Origin: Bradyrhizobium sp. 1 | Lineage (GTDB): Bacteria; Pseudomonadota; Alphaproteobacteria; Rhizobiales; Xanthobacteraceae | Assembly: GCF_023073315.1 (NCBI RefSeq) | Contig: NZ_JADPJH010000034.1 | Span: 346,227-410,226, forward strand | Length of the DNA stretch: 64,000 nucleotides | Reading direction: 5' to 3' | Shown here: positions 35,528-43,883 of the stretch, in pieces | How the letters are laid out: the number at the start of each line of letters is the position of its first letter | How positions within the stretch are numbered: the stretch's first letter is position 1 | The notes under the pieces: generated by a model | Databases searched by the model: none | What the model saw: only the letters and a program-made list of their open reading frames with translations | What the model was told of the DNA's origin: nothing | Program-made: the position numbers and the translations under genes

Positions 35528-37030
35528 TCACGGCGGTGTCTGCGGCGGCACGTCCCCGCCGAGGCCCAGATCGAGGCCGAGCGCTTTGACCTGCTCGTTC
35601 AGGCCTCGCAGCAATGGCAGCCTTTGCCGCGCCTGCGCCTCGACATCGATGCCCGCATCGGGGATTCCGGGCCATTCGCGGCGGAGATCGTCGCGATTGA
35701 CCAGACGCTTCGCGACGAGCTCGTCGAGCTGAAACGAATCGATGCCGAGCACGCCGGCGGATTGCGCGATCAACCGGCGCAGCAGCCCTGCCGCCGCGGC
35801 GAGCGCCGCAACGTCACGCTTGCGCCCGGACCTGGCGAGCTTGCCATCGAGATCAGCCAGGGCGTGCGAGGTGACGAGATAGGTGTGGAGCGCATTCGTC
35901 CAGTCGGGCTCGCCGTCCGCGTAGAAGGCGCGGCGCATCAAGAGCCGGCGGACCAGCGTCATAACCTGCTCCCGCGTCAGCGTCGCCATTGAAGCGATGT
36001 CGATTGCTGACTGGACGGCAGCGTCGCGGGAAAAATCCCGTCCTGCCGGCAGCCGGATCACACCATCCGGCAGGTTCGAATCCAGCGGGCGGAAGCCGCC
36101 ATCATTGCGCGACCGCGAATAGCGCGCGATCGCGAACCCATACTCGGAATCGCTGGCTTGGGACATCGGAGCAAAATGGATAATGTTGAAGCCGGCATCA
36201 TCACCAGCCTGCCCGGTCGAGGACGGACAGGACAGCACGTAGATCGTGCGCCAGAACGCCTCGTCGCCCTTGCTTCGCGTCGCGCGCGGATCGGGAATCG
36301 AATAACGGGTCAGTCCCTCGACATGCCGGTGTCCGTGCAGGACCAGATTGATGTTGAGCGAGGTCGCTGCTTCGAGGAAGGTCGCAGGCGCCGCGAGATA
36401 CATCAGCGGTTCGTCGGGCGCGCCGAGAAACCGTTTTCCTTCTCCGGTCGCCTGCGGCAGCGGGTGATGGTGCAGCGCCAGCACACGCACCAGATTTTCC
36501 GCCGGCTCGGCATAGTCGGCGCGCCCCGCAGAACCCATGCTGCCCGCGAGCTCGACGCTCAGCCGGGCGGAATCCACGACGAGCGCATGGTAAGTGCTCT
36601 CGTCGATATTGCCGCTCGCAAGCGTGGTGAGGCTCGCGCGGTTGGAATCCAGCAGCACCAGATCGAGGCCAGCCTGGCGATAATAGACGCTCTTGGAGGT
36701 CCGCGGCAGATGCAGATAATCATAGACATCGTGACGGCCCCCACGCTGGCTCGGCCGCTTGACGTCGTGATTGCCGGCAACCGCCTGGATATCGGTGAAC
36801 AGCCCGGTCTGCCGGAAGGACGCGATGACGGCGAGCGCTTCGTCGAGCGCGCGCGGCGTCGGATCGTCGACGAGATCGCCCGTGATCAGCAGGATGCGAT
36901 CGGGAACGTCCGCGAAGTCAGCCATCCTCTCCCGGAGCGCGGCACTGAGCGCCTCTATCGTCGCAAGCAGCCGTCCTGACCCGTCCAGATGCAGGTCGGA
37001 GATCTGCGCAATAACGAACGATCTATCCAT
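35528..37030 (-). CDS. Calcineurin-like metallophosphoesterase with C-terminal helical extension
   Basis: A 500-aa protein. Residues 1-275 form a metallophosphoesterase domain with the ordered metal motifs SDLHL (Asp12, His14), TGDLVDD, AGNHDV, ALHHHP and VLHGHRHVEG. The domain opening resembles cyclic-nucleotide phosphodiesterases and 3',5'-cAMP hydrolases of the CpdA type. The remaining 200 residues are mostly helical (RRLLMRRAFYADGEPDWTNALHTYLVTS) and match no family I know. Neighbours give no hint of substrate. No signal peptide, so it is cytoplasmic. Confidence 0.85.
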   Translation of the reverse strand: MDRSFVIAQISDLHLDGSGRLLATIEALSAALRERMADFADVPDRILLITGDLVDDPTPRALDEALAVIASFRQTGLFTDIQAVAGNHDVKRPSQRGGRHDVYDYLHLPRTSKSVYYRQAGLDLVLLDSNRASLTTLASGNIDESTYHALVVDSARLSVELAGSMGSAGRADYAEPAENLVRVLALHHHPLPQATGEGKRFLGAPDEPLMYLAAPATFLEAATSLNINLVLHGHRHVEGLTRYSIPDPRATRSKGDEAFWRTIYVLSCPSSTGQAGDDAGFNIIHFAPMSQASDSEYGFAIARYSRSRNDGGFRPLDSNLPDGVIRLPAGRDFSRDAAVQSAIDIASMATLTREQVMTLVRRLLMRRAFYADGEPDWTNALHTYLVTSHALADLDGKLARSGRKRDVAALAAAAGLLRRLIAQSAGVLGIDSFQLDELVAKRLVNRDDLRREWPGIPDAGIDVEAQARQRLPLLRGLNEQVKALGLDLGLGGDVPPQTPP

Positions 37031-37147
37031 TTTGCGCCGCTCATTGCGAATGCTGCGCCGCCCAAACGATCAGAGAAATGCCTTGGACAAGAACATTCAG
37101 CCCAGTCTCGGCCCGGGCAAGGACGACCCCGGGCAAGTATCAATCGT

Positions 37148-37188
37148 GTGCCGCTGCGTGATCGCACGCGATGCGTGCAGCGTCGCAC
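37148..37188. repeat. Imperfect 41-bp inverted repeat upstream of the phosphoesterase gene
   Basis: Left arm GTGCCGCTGCGTGATCG and right arm CGATGCGTGCAGCGTCGCAC pair with small bulges. It lies about 120 bp before the phosphoesterase start within the 293-bp gap 37031-37323. No T-run, and no copy seen elsewhere in the window. The rest of that gap holds nothing I recognise. Confidence 0.4.
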
Positions 37189-37323
37189 GGAACAATTTAA
37201 AATATTCGTCAATCATGCCACAACCGCAGCGCTAGTAAAGCCCTGCGGCCGCGCTCTCGTGAACGGCAGTCCTCAACGTGGATAGCTACGAGATCCGGCC
37301 GTCGCCGGTTTCGCTTCGCCCAA

Positions 37324-37527
37324 TCAATATTCGATGGCCAGACGCTTGCGGATTTCGTCGATTCGCTTATCGAGCGCATCGAAGCGCGCGTGGACGGAGC
37401 GGTCGTGGAGATAGAAGACGTAGCCACCGGCCAGGAACGCGAAGATCCAATGATGGTGCTCGACATAGCCAAAGATCGCCTCGACGGCCTGGCCTATGAA
37501 CGAGACCACGCTCCACACGAATTCCAT
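37324..37527 (-). CDS. 67-aa single-span membrane protein, unknown function
   Basis: A small protein with an N-terminal hydrophobic stretch (about 4-20), a HHH cluster (residues 24-26) just before a second hydrophobic stretch (about 27-42, WIFAFLAGGYVFYL), and a charged helical tail (DALDKRIDEIRKRLAIEY) that could form a coiled coil. The ATG at 37527 has GGGAGG seven bases upstream, so it is likely translated. It starts 194 bp from and divergent to the aminopeptidase gene. I cannot assign a family. Confidence 0.65.
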   Translation of the reverse strand: MEFVWSVVSFIGQAVEAIFGYVEHHHWIFAFLAGGYVFYLHDRSVHARFDALDKRIDEIRKRLAIEY

Positions 37528-37721
37528 CGCATTTCCTCCCGGCAGGCTTTGTCTTCGGCCGCCCGCGATCTCTGTGTCCGGCGACCGTTTTTTGGAACCT
37601 AGCATGGCCCCCCTGCTGCGAGTAGCGGCTCGCGGGACGGTGACAGCAAAGCCGATTGCAGGCGCAGCAAAACTCTGCGAAGTCTGCTCCATTCGCTTGA
37701 TCTGACGATCCGGACCCGCCA

Positions 37722-39095
37722 ATGCCTTCCGTCTTCGAGACCTCGCCCAACGCTATCCCGATCACCTTCGTCACCAAGTCGAGCTGGGATCAGGTCGCCG
37801 AGACGCTGCCGCCCGCGCAACGCCAGTTCGCTACCGCGAGCGGCTTCACTGCCAAACCCGGCGGCTATCAGGCGCTGCCGGCGCCCGACGGCGCGATCGC
37901 GCAGGTGCTGTTCGGCCTCGAGGATGAGAGTGCAAGATCGCGCGACCTGTTCCGGCCAGGCGCCCTTCCCGGCTTGCTGCCATCAGGCATTTATCGCTTT
38001 GCCAATGCACCGCACGATACACGGCTGGCGGCGCTCGCGTTTGCGCTGGGGTGCTACCGCTTCGCCCGCTACCGCAAGGCTGACAGGCCCAATGTCCGGC
38101 TGGTGCCACCTGATAGCGTCGACGCAGCCGAGATCAGCCGCATCGCGGACGCTGCCATGCTGGCGCGCGATCTCATCAACACGCCGTCCAACGACATGGG
38201 TCCGGAGGAGCTCGCCGCGGTTGCGCAAGAGCTCGCAAGCGAATTCGGTGCGAGCTTTGCCTGCACCATCGGCGAGGATCTGGAGACGAATTTCCCGCTG
38301 ATCCACGCCGTCGGCATGGCCTCGGACCGCGCGCCGCGGCTGATCGACATCGGCTGGGGTGATCCCACCCATCCCAAGGTGACGCTGGTCGGCAAGGGTG
38401 TCTGCTTCGACACCGGCGGGCTCGACCTCAAGCCGTCGAGCGGCATGCTGATCATGAAAAAGGACATGGGCGGCGCCGCCAACGTGCTGGCGCTCGCGCG
38501 CATGGTGATGGACGCCGAGCTGAAGGTGCGGCTGCGCGTGCTGATTCCGGCCGTGGAAAACGCCGTCGCCGGCAATGCCTTCCGCCCGCTCGACGTTTTC
38601 ACCTCGCGCAAGGGCATCACGGTCGAGATCGGCAATACGGACGCGGAAGGCCGCCTCGTGCTCGCCGACGCACTGGCGCTCGCCGATGAGGAGAAGCCCG
38701 ACCTGCTGATCGACCTGGGCACGCTGACGGGCGCCGCGCGGGTCGCGCTGGGGCCGGATTTACCGCCCTTTTACACCAATGATGAGACGCTGGCCGCCGA
38801 TGTCGCGCGTTGCGCGGCGAAGGAGAACGATCCGTTGTGGCGCATGCCGCTGTGGCCGCCTTACGATGCGTGGCTGGACTCCAAGACCGCCACCATCACC
38901 AACGCACCGTCGGGCGGATTTGCCGGTTCGATCATTTGCGCGTTATTCCTGCAACGCTTCGTCGAGCACGCCAACAGCTGGCTCCATGTAGATATTTACG
39001 GCTGGACGCCGTCGGCGAAACCCGCGCGCCCCGAAGGCGGCGAATGCCAGGCCGCGCGCGCCATCTACACTTTGCTGAGCGAGCGCTATGCATGA
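37722..39095 (+). CDS. Leucyl aminopeptidase family protein (M17)
   Basis: Cytoplasmic two-metal aminopeptidase removing N-terminal residues from peptides. The M17 catalytic half is clear: NTPSNDMGPEEL, GKGVCFDTGGLDLKPSSGML with metal-binding KKDMGGAA, and the signature NTDAEGRLVLADAL, then PSGGFAGSI near the end. 457 aa; the N-terminal domain is shorter and more diverged than in E. coli PepA, closer to PepB-type proteins of alphaproteobacteria. It overlaps the NlpC/P60 gene by 8 bp, suggesting joint use in peptide or cell-wall peptide turnover. Confidence 0.93.
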   Translation: MPSVFETSPNAIPITFVTKSSWDQVAETLPPAQRQFATASGFTAKPGGYQALPAPDGAIAQVLFGLEDESARSRDLFRPGALPGLLPSGIYRFANAPHDTRLAALAFALGCYRFARYRKADRPNVRLVPPDSVDAAEISRIADAAMLARDLINTPSNDMGPEELAAVAQELASEFGASFACTIGEDLETNFPLIHAVGMASDRAPRLIDIGWGDPTHPKVTLVGKGVCFDTGGLDLKPSSGMLIMKKDMGGAANVLALARMVMDAELKVRLRVLIPAVENAVAGNAFRPLDVFTSRKGITVEIGNTDAEGRLVLADALALADEEKPDLLIDLGTLTGAARVALGPDLPPFYTNDETLAADVARCAAKENDPLWRMPLWPPYDAWLDSKTATITNAPSGGFAGSIICALFLQRFVEHANSWLHVDIYGWTPSAKPARPEGGECQAARAIYTLLSERYA

Positions 39096-39942
39096 TCCGG
39101 GACACGATTTAAGGCTGACGCCGGCGCGGGGCGACCTCGCGGCCAAATATCTCGAGGGTAAGGTCGAGGCCGATCGCTTCGTCACCGGCGAGGAGTTCGA
39201 GGTGGCCGAGGCGATCGCAGCAGTGCGCGAGCAGCCGTCCTCGGGCGCGATGCTGATGACGGAAGCGTTGCGCGGCGAGCGCGTCACGGTGTACGACCGC
39301 AATGGCGAAGGCTGGGCCTGGGGTCAGCTCAATGGCGACGGTTATGTCGGCTGGCTGCCGGATGCGGCGCTCGCGAAGCCATCGGCCGCGCCGACGCACA
39401 AGGTGAGCGCACTGCGGACGTTCGCCTTCCCCGGCCCCTCGATCAAGCTGCCGCCTGTCGACACGCTGGTGCTGGGCTCGAAGATTGCGGTGACGCGCGA
39501 GGATGGCAGCTTCGCGGTGACGCGCGATGGGAGCTTTTTGCCGAAGGCGCATCTCGCTCCGCTCGACTATCGCGAGCCGGATTTCGTCGCTGTTGCCGAG
39601 CGCTTCGTCGGCACGCCCTATCTCTGGGGCGGCAAGAGCAGTCTTGGCATCGACTGCTCGGGCCTGGTGCAGGTGTCGCTAACGGCCGCAGGCATTGGTT
39701 GTCCGCGCGACAGTGACATGCAGCAGGCGGGCCTCGGCCGCGCGCTGGAGGTGCATGAGCAAAGCAGCTTGCTGCGCGGCGATCTGATCTTCTGGAAGGG
39801 CCATGTCGCCATCGTCCGCGACGCCGGCACCATGGTTCACGCCAACGCCTATCACATGGCCACGGTGATCGAGCCGATCGAACCGGCCATTGCGCGGATC
39901 AAGCAGGCGGGCAGCGAGGTTGTCGCGATCAAGCGGCTGTAA
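39088..39942 (+). CDS. NlpC/P60 cysteine peptidase with SH3-like domains
   Basis: Cell-wall peptide hydrolase (C40), 284 aa. An N-terminal bacterial SH3-like region (about 50-150: GERVTVYDRNGEGWAWGQLNGDGYVGWLP) precedes the catalytic domain (about 165-284), with catalytic Cys in GIDCSGLVQ, His in WKGHVAIV, and a third polar residue His in MVHANAYH. It resembles YkfC/dipeptidyl-peptidase VI proteins that cleave L-Ala-gamma-D-Glu stem peptides. No signal peptide is seen, which fits murein peptide recycling in the cytoplasm along with the overlapping M17 aminopeptidase. Confidence 0.9.
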   Translation: MHDPGHDLRLTPARGDLAAKYLEGKVEADRFVTGEEFEVAEAIAAVREQPSSGAMLMTEALRGERVTVYDRNGEGWAWGQLNGDGYVGWLPDAALAKPSAAPTHKVSALRTFAFPGPSIKLPPVDTLVLGSKIAVTREDGSFAVTRDGSFLPKAHLAPLDYREPDFVAVAERFVGTPYLWGGKSSLGIDCSGLVQVSLTAAGIGCPRDSDMQQAGLGRALEVHEQSSLLRGDLIFWKGHVAIVRDAGTMVHANAYHMATVIEPIEPAIARIKQAGSEVVAIKRL

Positions 39943-39948
39943 CGAAAG

Positions 39949-41586
39949 CTACGTCGCCACCGATCCATTCCCCGCCGTCTCCAGCCGGAACGCCGCCGCA
40001 AACAGGGCGCGGGTGTAATCCGTCTTCGGGTTCTTGAACAGTTCGGCCGCCTGGCCTTCCTCGACCACCTTGCCGTTGCGCATCACGATGAGATGGCTGG
40101 CGAGTGAGGCAACGACGCGCAGATCGTGCGAGATGAACATGTAGGTGAGCTCGCGCCTGCGCTGAAGCTCGCGCAACAGGTCGACCATCTGCGCCTGGAT
40201 CAGCATGTCGAGCGCACTGGTGGGTTCGTCGAGCACGACGAAATCCGGCTCCAGCACCACCGCCCGAGCGATGCTGATGCGCTGGCGCTGGCCGCCGGAG
40301 AATTCATGGGGATAGCGGTAGCGGGTGTCCGCCTTCAGACCGACGTCCTCCAGCGCCTTGACGACGCGCGCCTCGCGCTCCTCACGCGACAGCTTTGGCT
40401 GATGCACGGTGAGGCCTTCGGCGATGATGTCGGCGACCGACATGCGCGGGCTGAGCGAGCCGAACGGATCCTGGAACACGATCTGCATGTCGCGCCGGAA
40501 CGGCCGCATCTCCTTGAAGCGCAGGCCCTGGATGTCTTTCCCCAGGAACACGATGCGTCCGTTCGAGGAGATCAGCCGCAGCAGTGCAAGCCCGAGCGTG
40601 GTCTTGCCCGAGCCCGATTCGCCGACCACGCCGAGTGTCTCGCCCTTGCGCACGGCGACGCTGACGCCGTCGACGGCCTTGATGTGTCCGATCGTCTTGC
40701 GCATCAGGCCGCGCTTGATCGGAAACCACACCTTCAGATCGTTGGCCGACATCACCAGCGGTGCATCCGGCTGCGGCGGCGCCGGATCGGGCTTCGGCTC
40801 GGCCGCGAGCAAGTCGCGCGTATAGGGATGCTTTGGGCTCTTGAAGACCTGCTCGACCGGACCCTGCTCGACGACCACGCCGCCCTTCATGACGCAGACA
40901 TGGTCGGCGATGCGGCGCACGATGCCGAGATCGTGGGTGATGAAGAGCAGGCTCATGCCGAGCCGCGAACGAATCTCGGCGAGCAGCGCCAGGATCTGCG
41001 CCTGCACGGTGACGTCGAGTGCCGTGGTCGGCTCGTCTGCGATCAGCAGATCCGGCTCGTTGGCGAGCGCCATCGCAATCATCACGCGCTGACGCTGACC
41101 GCCGGAGAGCTGGTGCGGATAGCTGTTGAGCCGCGTCTCGGGCTCGGGGATACCGACCTGGGTCAGCAGCTCCAGCGTCCGCTTGCGCGCCTGCGCATTG
41201 CTGGTCGGATTGTGCAGCTGGATGATCTCACCGATCTGCGCCTCGATCGTGTGCAGCGGATTGAGCGAGGTCATCGGCTCCTGAAAGATGATGGAGATGT
41301 CGCTACCGCGAACCTCCCGCATCTGTCGCTCGGTCCGGTCGAGAAGCTCCTGACCCTTGAAGCGGATGCTCCCCGAAGGATGCGACGCATTCGGGTAAGG
41401 CAAGAGCTTCAGGATCGAAAGCGCGCTGACCGACTTGCCGGAGCCGGACTCGCCGACCAGCGCGACGCATTCGCCGCGCTTGATCTGGAACGAGACCTTG
41501 TCGACCGCGAGCGTGGTGGCGCCGCCCTGGTGGAAAGCCACCGAGAGGTCGCTGACGGCAAGCAGGGGCTGGTTGATCGCGTCCAT
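39949..41586 (-). CDS. yejF: Duplicated ABC ATPase of Yej-type peptide importer (YejF)
   Basis: Cytoplasmic ATPase with two fused ABC domains, 545 aa. Both Walker A motifs are GESGSGK-S/T (about residues 40 and 315), with signatures LSGGQRQRVMIAMAL and FSGGQRQRISIARAV and Walker B segments LLIADEPTTALDVTVQ and FVVLDEPTSALDMLIQ. The oligopeptide-linked C-terminal extensions (EQVFKSPKHPYTRDLL) mark the Opp/Dpp/Yej group. It lies 7 bp after yejE. Confidence 0.94.
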   Translation of the reverse strand: MDAINQPLLAVSDLSVAFHQGGATTLAVDKVSFQIKRGECVALVGESGSGKSVSALSILKLLPYPNASHPSGSIRFKGQELLDRTERQMREVRGSDISIIFQEPMTSLNPLHTIEAQIGEIIQLHNPTSNAQARKRTLELLTQVGIPEPETRLNSYPHQLSGGQRQRVMIAMALANEPDLLIADEPTTALDVTVQAQILALLAEIRSRLGMSLLFITHDLGIVRRIADHVCVMKGGVVVEQGPVEQVFKSPKHPYTRDLLAAEPKPDPAPPQPDAPLVMSANDLKVWFPIKRGLMRKTIGHIKAVDGVSVAVRKGETLGVVGESGSGKTTLGLALLRLISSNGRIVFLGKDIQGLRFKEMRPFRRDMQIVFQDPFGSLSPRMSVADIIAEGLTVHQPKLSREEREARVVKALEDVGLKADTRYRYPHEFSGGQRQRISIARAVVLEPDFVVLDEPTSALDMLIQAQMVDLLRELQRRRELTYMFISHDLRVVASLASHLIVMRNGKVVEEGQAAELFKNPKTDYTRALFAAAFRLETAGNGSVAT

Positions 41587-41593
41587 CACGCCC

Positions 41594-42772
41594 TCACTTG
41601 AACGTCTTGCGCGGATCGAAGGCGTCGCGCACGGCCTCGCCGACGAAGATCAGCAGCGACAGCATGATTGCGACCGAGAAGAAGCCGGAGAAACCGAGCC
41701 ATGGCGCCTGCACGTTGGACTTGCCCTGCGACAGCAGTTCGCCGAGCGACGGCGAGCCGGGCGGAAGTCCGAAGCCCAGGAAGTCGAGGGCCGTGAGCGT
41801 CATGACCGACGAGGAGACGATGAACGGCAGGAACGTCATCGTCGCAACCATCGCGTTCGGCAGCAAATGCTTGAACATGATCACGGAACTCGACACGCCG
41901 AGCGCTCGCGCCGCCTGGATGTACTCGAAATTGCGCCCGCGCAAAAATTCCGCGCGCACGAGCCCTACCAGCGACACCCAGGAAAACAACAGCAGGATAC
42001 CGAGCAGCACGAAGAAGCCGGGCACGAGCACCGACGACAGGATCAGCAGCAGATAGAGCGAAGGGATCGCGGTCCATATCTCGATGAAGCGCTGGAACAA
42101 CAGGTCGATCCAGCCGCCGAAATAGCCCTGCACCGCGCCGGCCGCGATGCCGATGACGGAGGAGACAATGGTCAGGCAGAGGCCGAACAGCACCGAGATG
42201 CGGAAGCCGTAGATCAGCCGCGCCACCACGTCGCGGCCCTGATCGTCGGTGCCGAGCCAGTTGTATTCGAGATCACGGCAGCTCTTCAGGCCCTTCTTTT
42301 CGACGACGGGCTTGCACTGCGCCTCCGTGAGCATCCAGGTCGGCGGTGACGGCGCCGGCGTCGGCAGATCGAGATTGTGAGTGTCGTAGGAGTAGCGGAT
42401 CAGCGGCCAGACGACACTGCCGCCCTTGTCCTTGATCAGCTTCTGCAAATAGGGATCGCGGTAATCGGCCGCCGTTTCGAAGTCGCCGCCAAAAGTCGTC
42501 TCGGAATAGGTGACGAAGGCCGGCCAGTAGAGATGGCCGTCATATTTGATCAGGAACGGCCTGTCGTTGGCGATCAGCTCGGCGAACAGCGACAGCACGA
42601 ACAGGATCAGGAAGATCCACAGCGACCAGTAACCGCGACGGTTCGCGCTAAAATTCTGCCAGCGCCGCCTGTTGAGCGGCGATGGCGCGAACGGCTTGCG
42701 CGTGATCGGCACGGCATCGCCAAGCGGCGACTGCGAGGTGGTTTCGATCGGGGTGGGGGCGGTCAGCGTCAT
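41594..42772 (-). CDS. yejE: Peptide ABC transporter permease YejE
   Basis: Inner-membrane permease, 392 aa. An N-terminal cytoplasmic segment (NRRRWQNFSANRRGYWSLWIF) leads to TM1, a long periplasmic loop with WPLIRYSYDTHNLDLPTPAPSPPTW typical of YejE, and the DppC-like permease core including GTDDQGRDVVARLIYGFRIS and the EAA-type loop FLRGRNFEYIQAARALGVSS. The ATG at 42772 shares one base with the yejB stop (TGATG). Upstream in-frame residues are shadow of yejB. Confidence 0.94.
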   Translation of the reverse strand: MTLTAPTPIETTSQSPLGDAVPITRKPFAPSPLNRRRWQNFSANRRGYWSLWIFLILFVLSLFAELIANDRPFLIKYDGHLYWPAFVTYSETTFGGDFETAADYRDPYLQKLIKDKGGSVVWPLIRYSYDTHNLDLPTPAPSPPTWMLTEAQCKPVVEKKGLKSCRDLEYNWLGTDDQGRDVVARLIYGFRISVLFGLCLTIVSSVIGIAAGAVQGYFGGWIDLLFQRFIEIWTAIPSLYLLLILSSVLVPGFFVLLGILLLFSWVSLVGLVRAEFLRGRNFEYIQAARALGVSSSVIMFKHLLPNAMVATMTFLPFIVSSSVMTLTALDFLGFGLPPGSPSLGELLSQGKSNVQAPWLGFSGFFSVAIMLSLLIFVGEAVRDAFDPRKTFK

Positions 42773-43881
42773 CAGACCTCCCGTGCCTCGAAATCGATCC
42801 GCGGGTCGATCCACATATAGGTGAGATCCGAGATGAGGTTGACCACGAGACCGACGAGCGAAAAGATGAAGAGCGTGCCGAACACCACGGGGTAGTCGCG
42901 GTTGAGAACGCTCTCGAAACTGAGCAGTCCGAGGCCATCCAGCGAGAAGATGGTCTCGATCAGGAGCGAGCCCGAGAAGAAGGCATGGATGAAGGTGCTG
43001 GGAAAGCCTGCGATGACAATCAGCATCGCGTTGCGGAAGACGTGGCCATAGAGCACGCGATTCTCGCTGCAGCCTTTCGCGCGCGCGGTCATCACGTATT
43101 GCTTGCGAATTTCGTCCAGAAACGAGTTCTTGGTCAGGAACGTCATGGTGGTGAACGCGCCGAGCCCCATGGCGATCAAGGGCAGCGTCAAATGCCAGAA
43201 GTAATCGATGATCTTCCAGTACCAGGGGAATTGCGACCAGCCGTCCGACGTCAACCCGCGCAGCGGGAACCAGTTGAAGAACGAGCCGCCGGCAAACAGG
43301 ATGATCAGGAGGATCGCGAACAGAAATCCGGGGATGGCATAGCCGAGCACGAGCACGCTCGACGTCCAGGTGTCGAAGCGCGTGCCGTCCTTCACCGCTT
43401 TGCGGATGCCGAGCGGAATCGAGATCAGATAGGTCAGGAGCGTCAGCCAGATGCCGAGCGAGATCGAGACCGGCAGCTTTTCCTTGACCAGCTGGAGCAC
43501 GCTGACATCGCGAAAATAGCTGTTGCCGAAATCGAAGCGGGCGAAATTCCACACCATCAGCGCGAAGCGTTCCGGCGCCGGCTTGTCGAAGCCGAATTGC
43601 TTCTCCAGCTTCTTGATGAAATCAGGGTCTAGACCCTGCGCGCCGCGATATTTCGAGCTGACGGCATCGCCGCCGGCCCCGAGCTGCCCCGGCGCACGCT
43701 GCGCGAAGTCGCCGCCGCCGGAGATGCGCGAGCTGCCGCCGGTATCGGCCCCGGACAGTTGCGCGATCACCCGCTCGACCGGGCCGCCCGGCGCGAACTG
43801 CACCACGACGAAGGAGACGAAGAGGATCCCGAGCAGAGTCGGAATCATCAGAAGGATACGGCGCGCGATATAGGCACCCAT
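42772..43881 (-). CDS. yejB: Peptide ABC transporter permease YejB
   Basis: DppB-like inner-membrane permease, 369 aa, start MGAYIARRILLMIPTLLGILFVSF, then a YejB-type periplasmic insertion rich in Gly (about 45-85), and the permease domain with the cytoplasmic loop NSFLDEIRKQYVMTARAKGCSE. The ATG at 43881 lies 2 bp after the binding-protein stop. It forms the channel with YejE for oligopeptides; in E. coli this system also imports microcin C. Confidence 0.94.
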   Translation of the reverse strand: MGAYIARRILLMIPTLLGILFVSFVVVQFAPGGPVERVIAQLSGADTGGSSRISGGGDFAQRAPGQLGAGGDAVSSKYRGAQGLDPDFIKKLEKQFGFDKPAPERFALMVWNFARFDFGNSYFRDVSVLQLVKEKLPVSISLGIWLTLLTYLISIPLGIRKAVKDGTRFDTWTSSVLVLGYAIPGFLFAILLIILFAGGSFFNWFPLRGLTSDGWSQFPWYWKIIDYFWHLTLPLIAMGLGAFTTMTFLTKNSFLDEIRKQYVMTARAKGCSENRVLYGHVFRNAMLIVIAGFPSTFIHAFFSGSLLIETIFSLDGLGLLSFESVLNRDYPVVFGTLFIFSLVGLVVNLISDLTYMWIDPRIDFEAREV

Positions 43882-43883
43882 GG

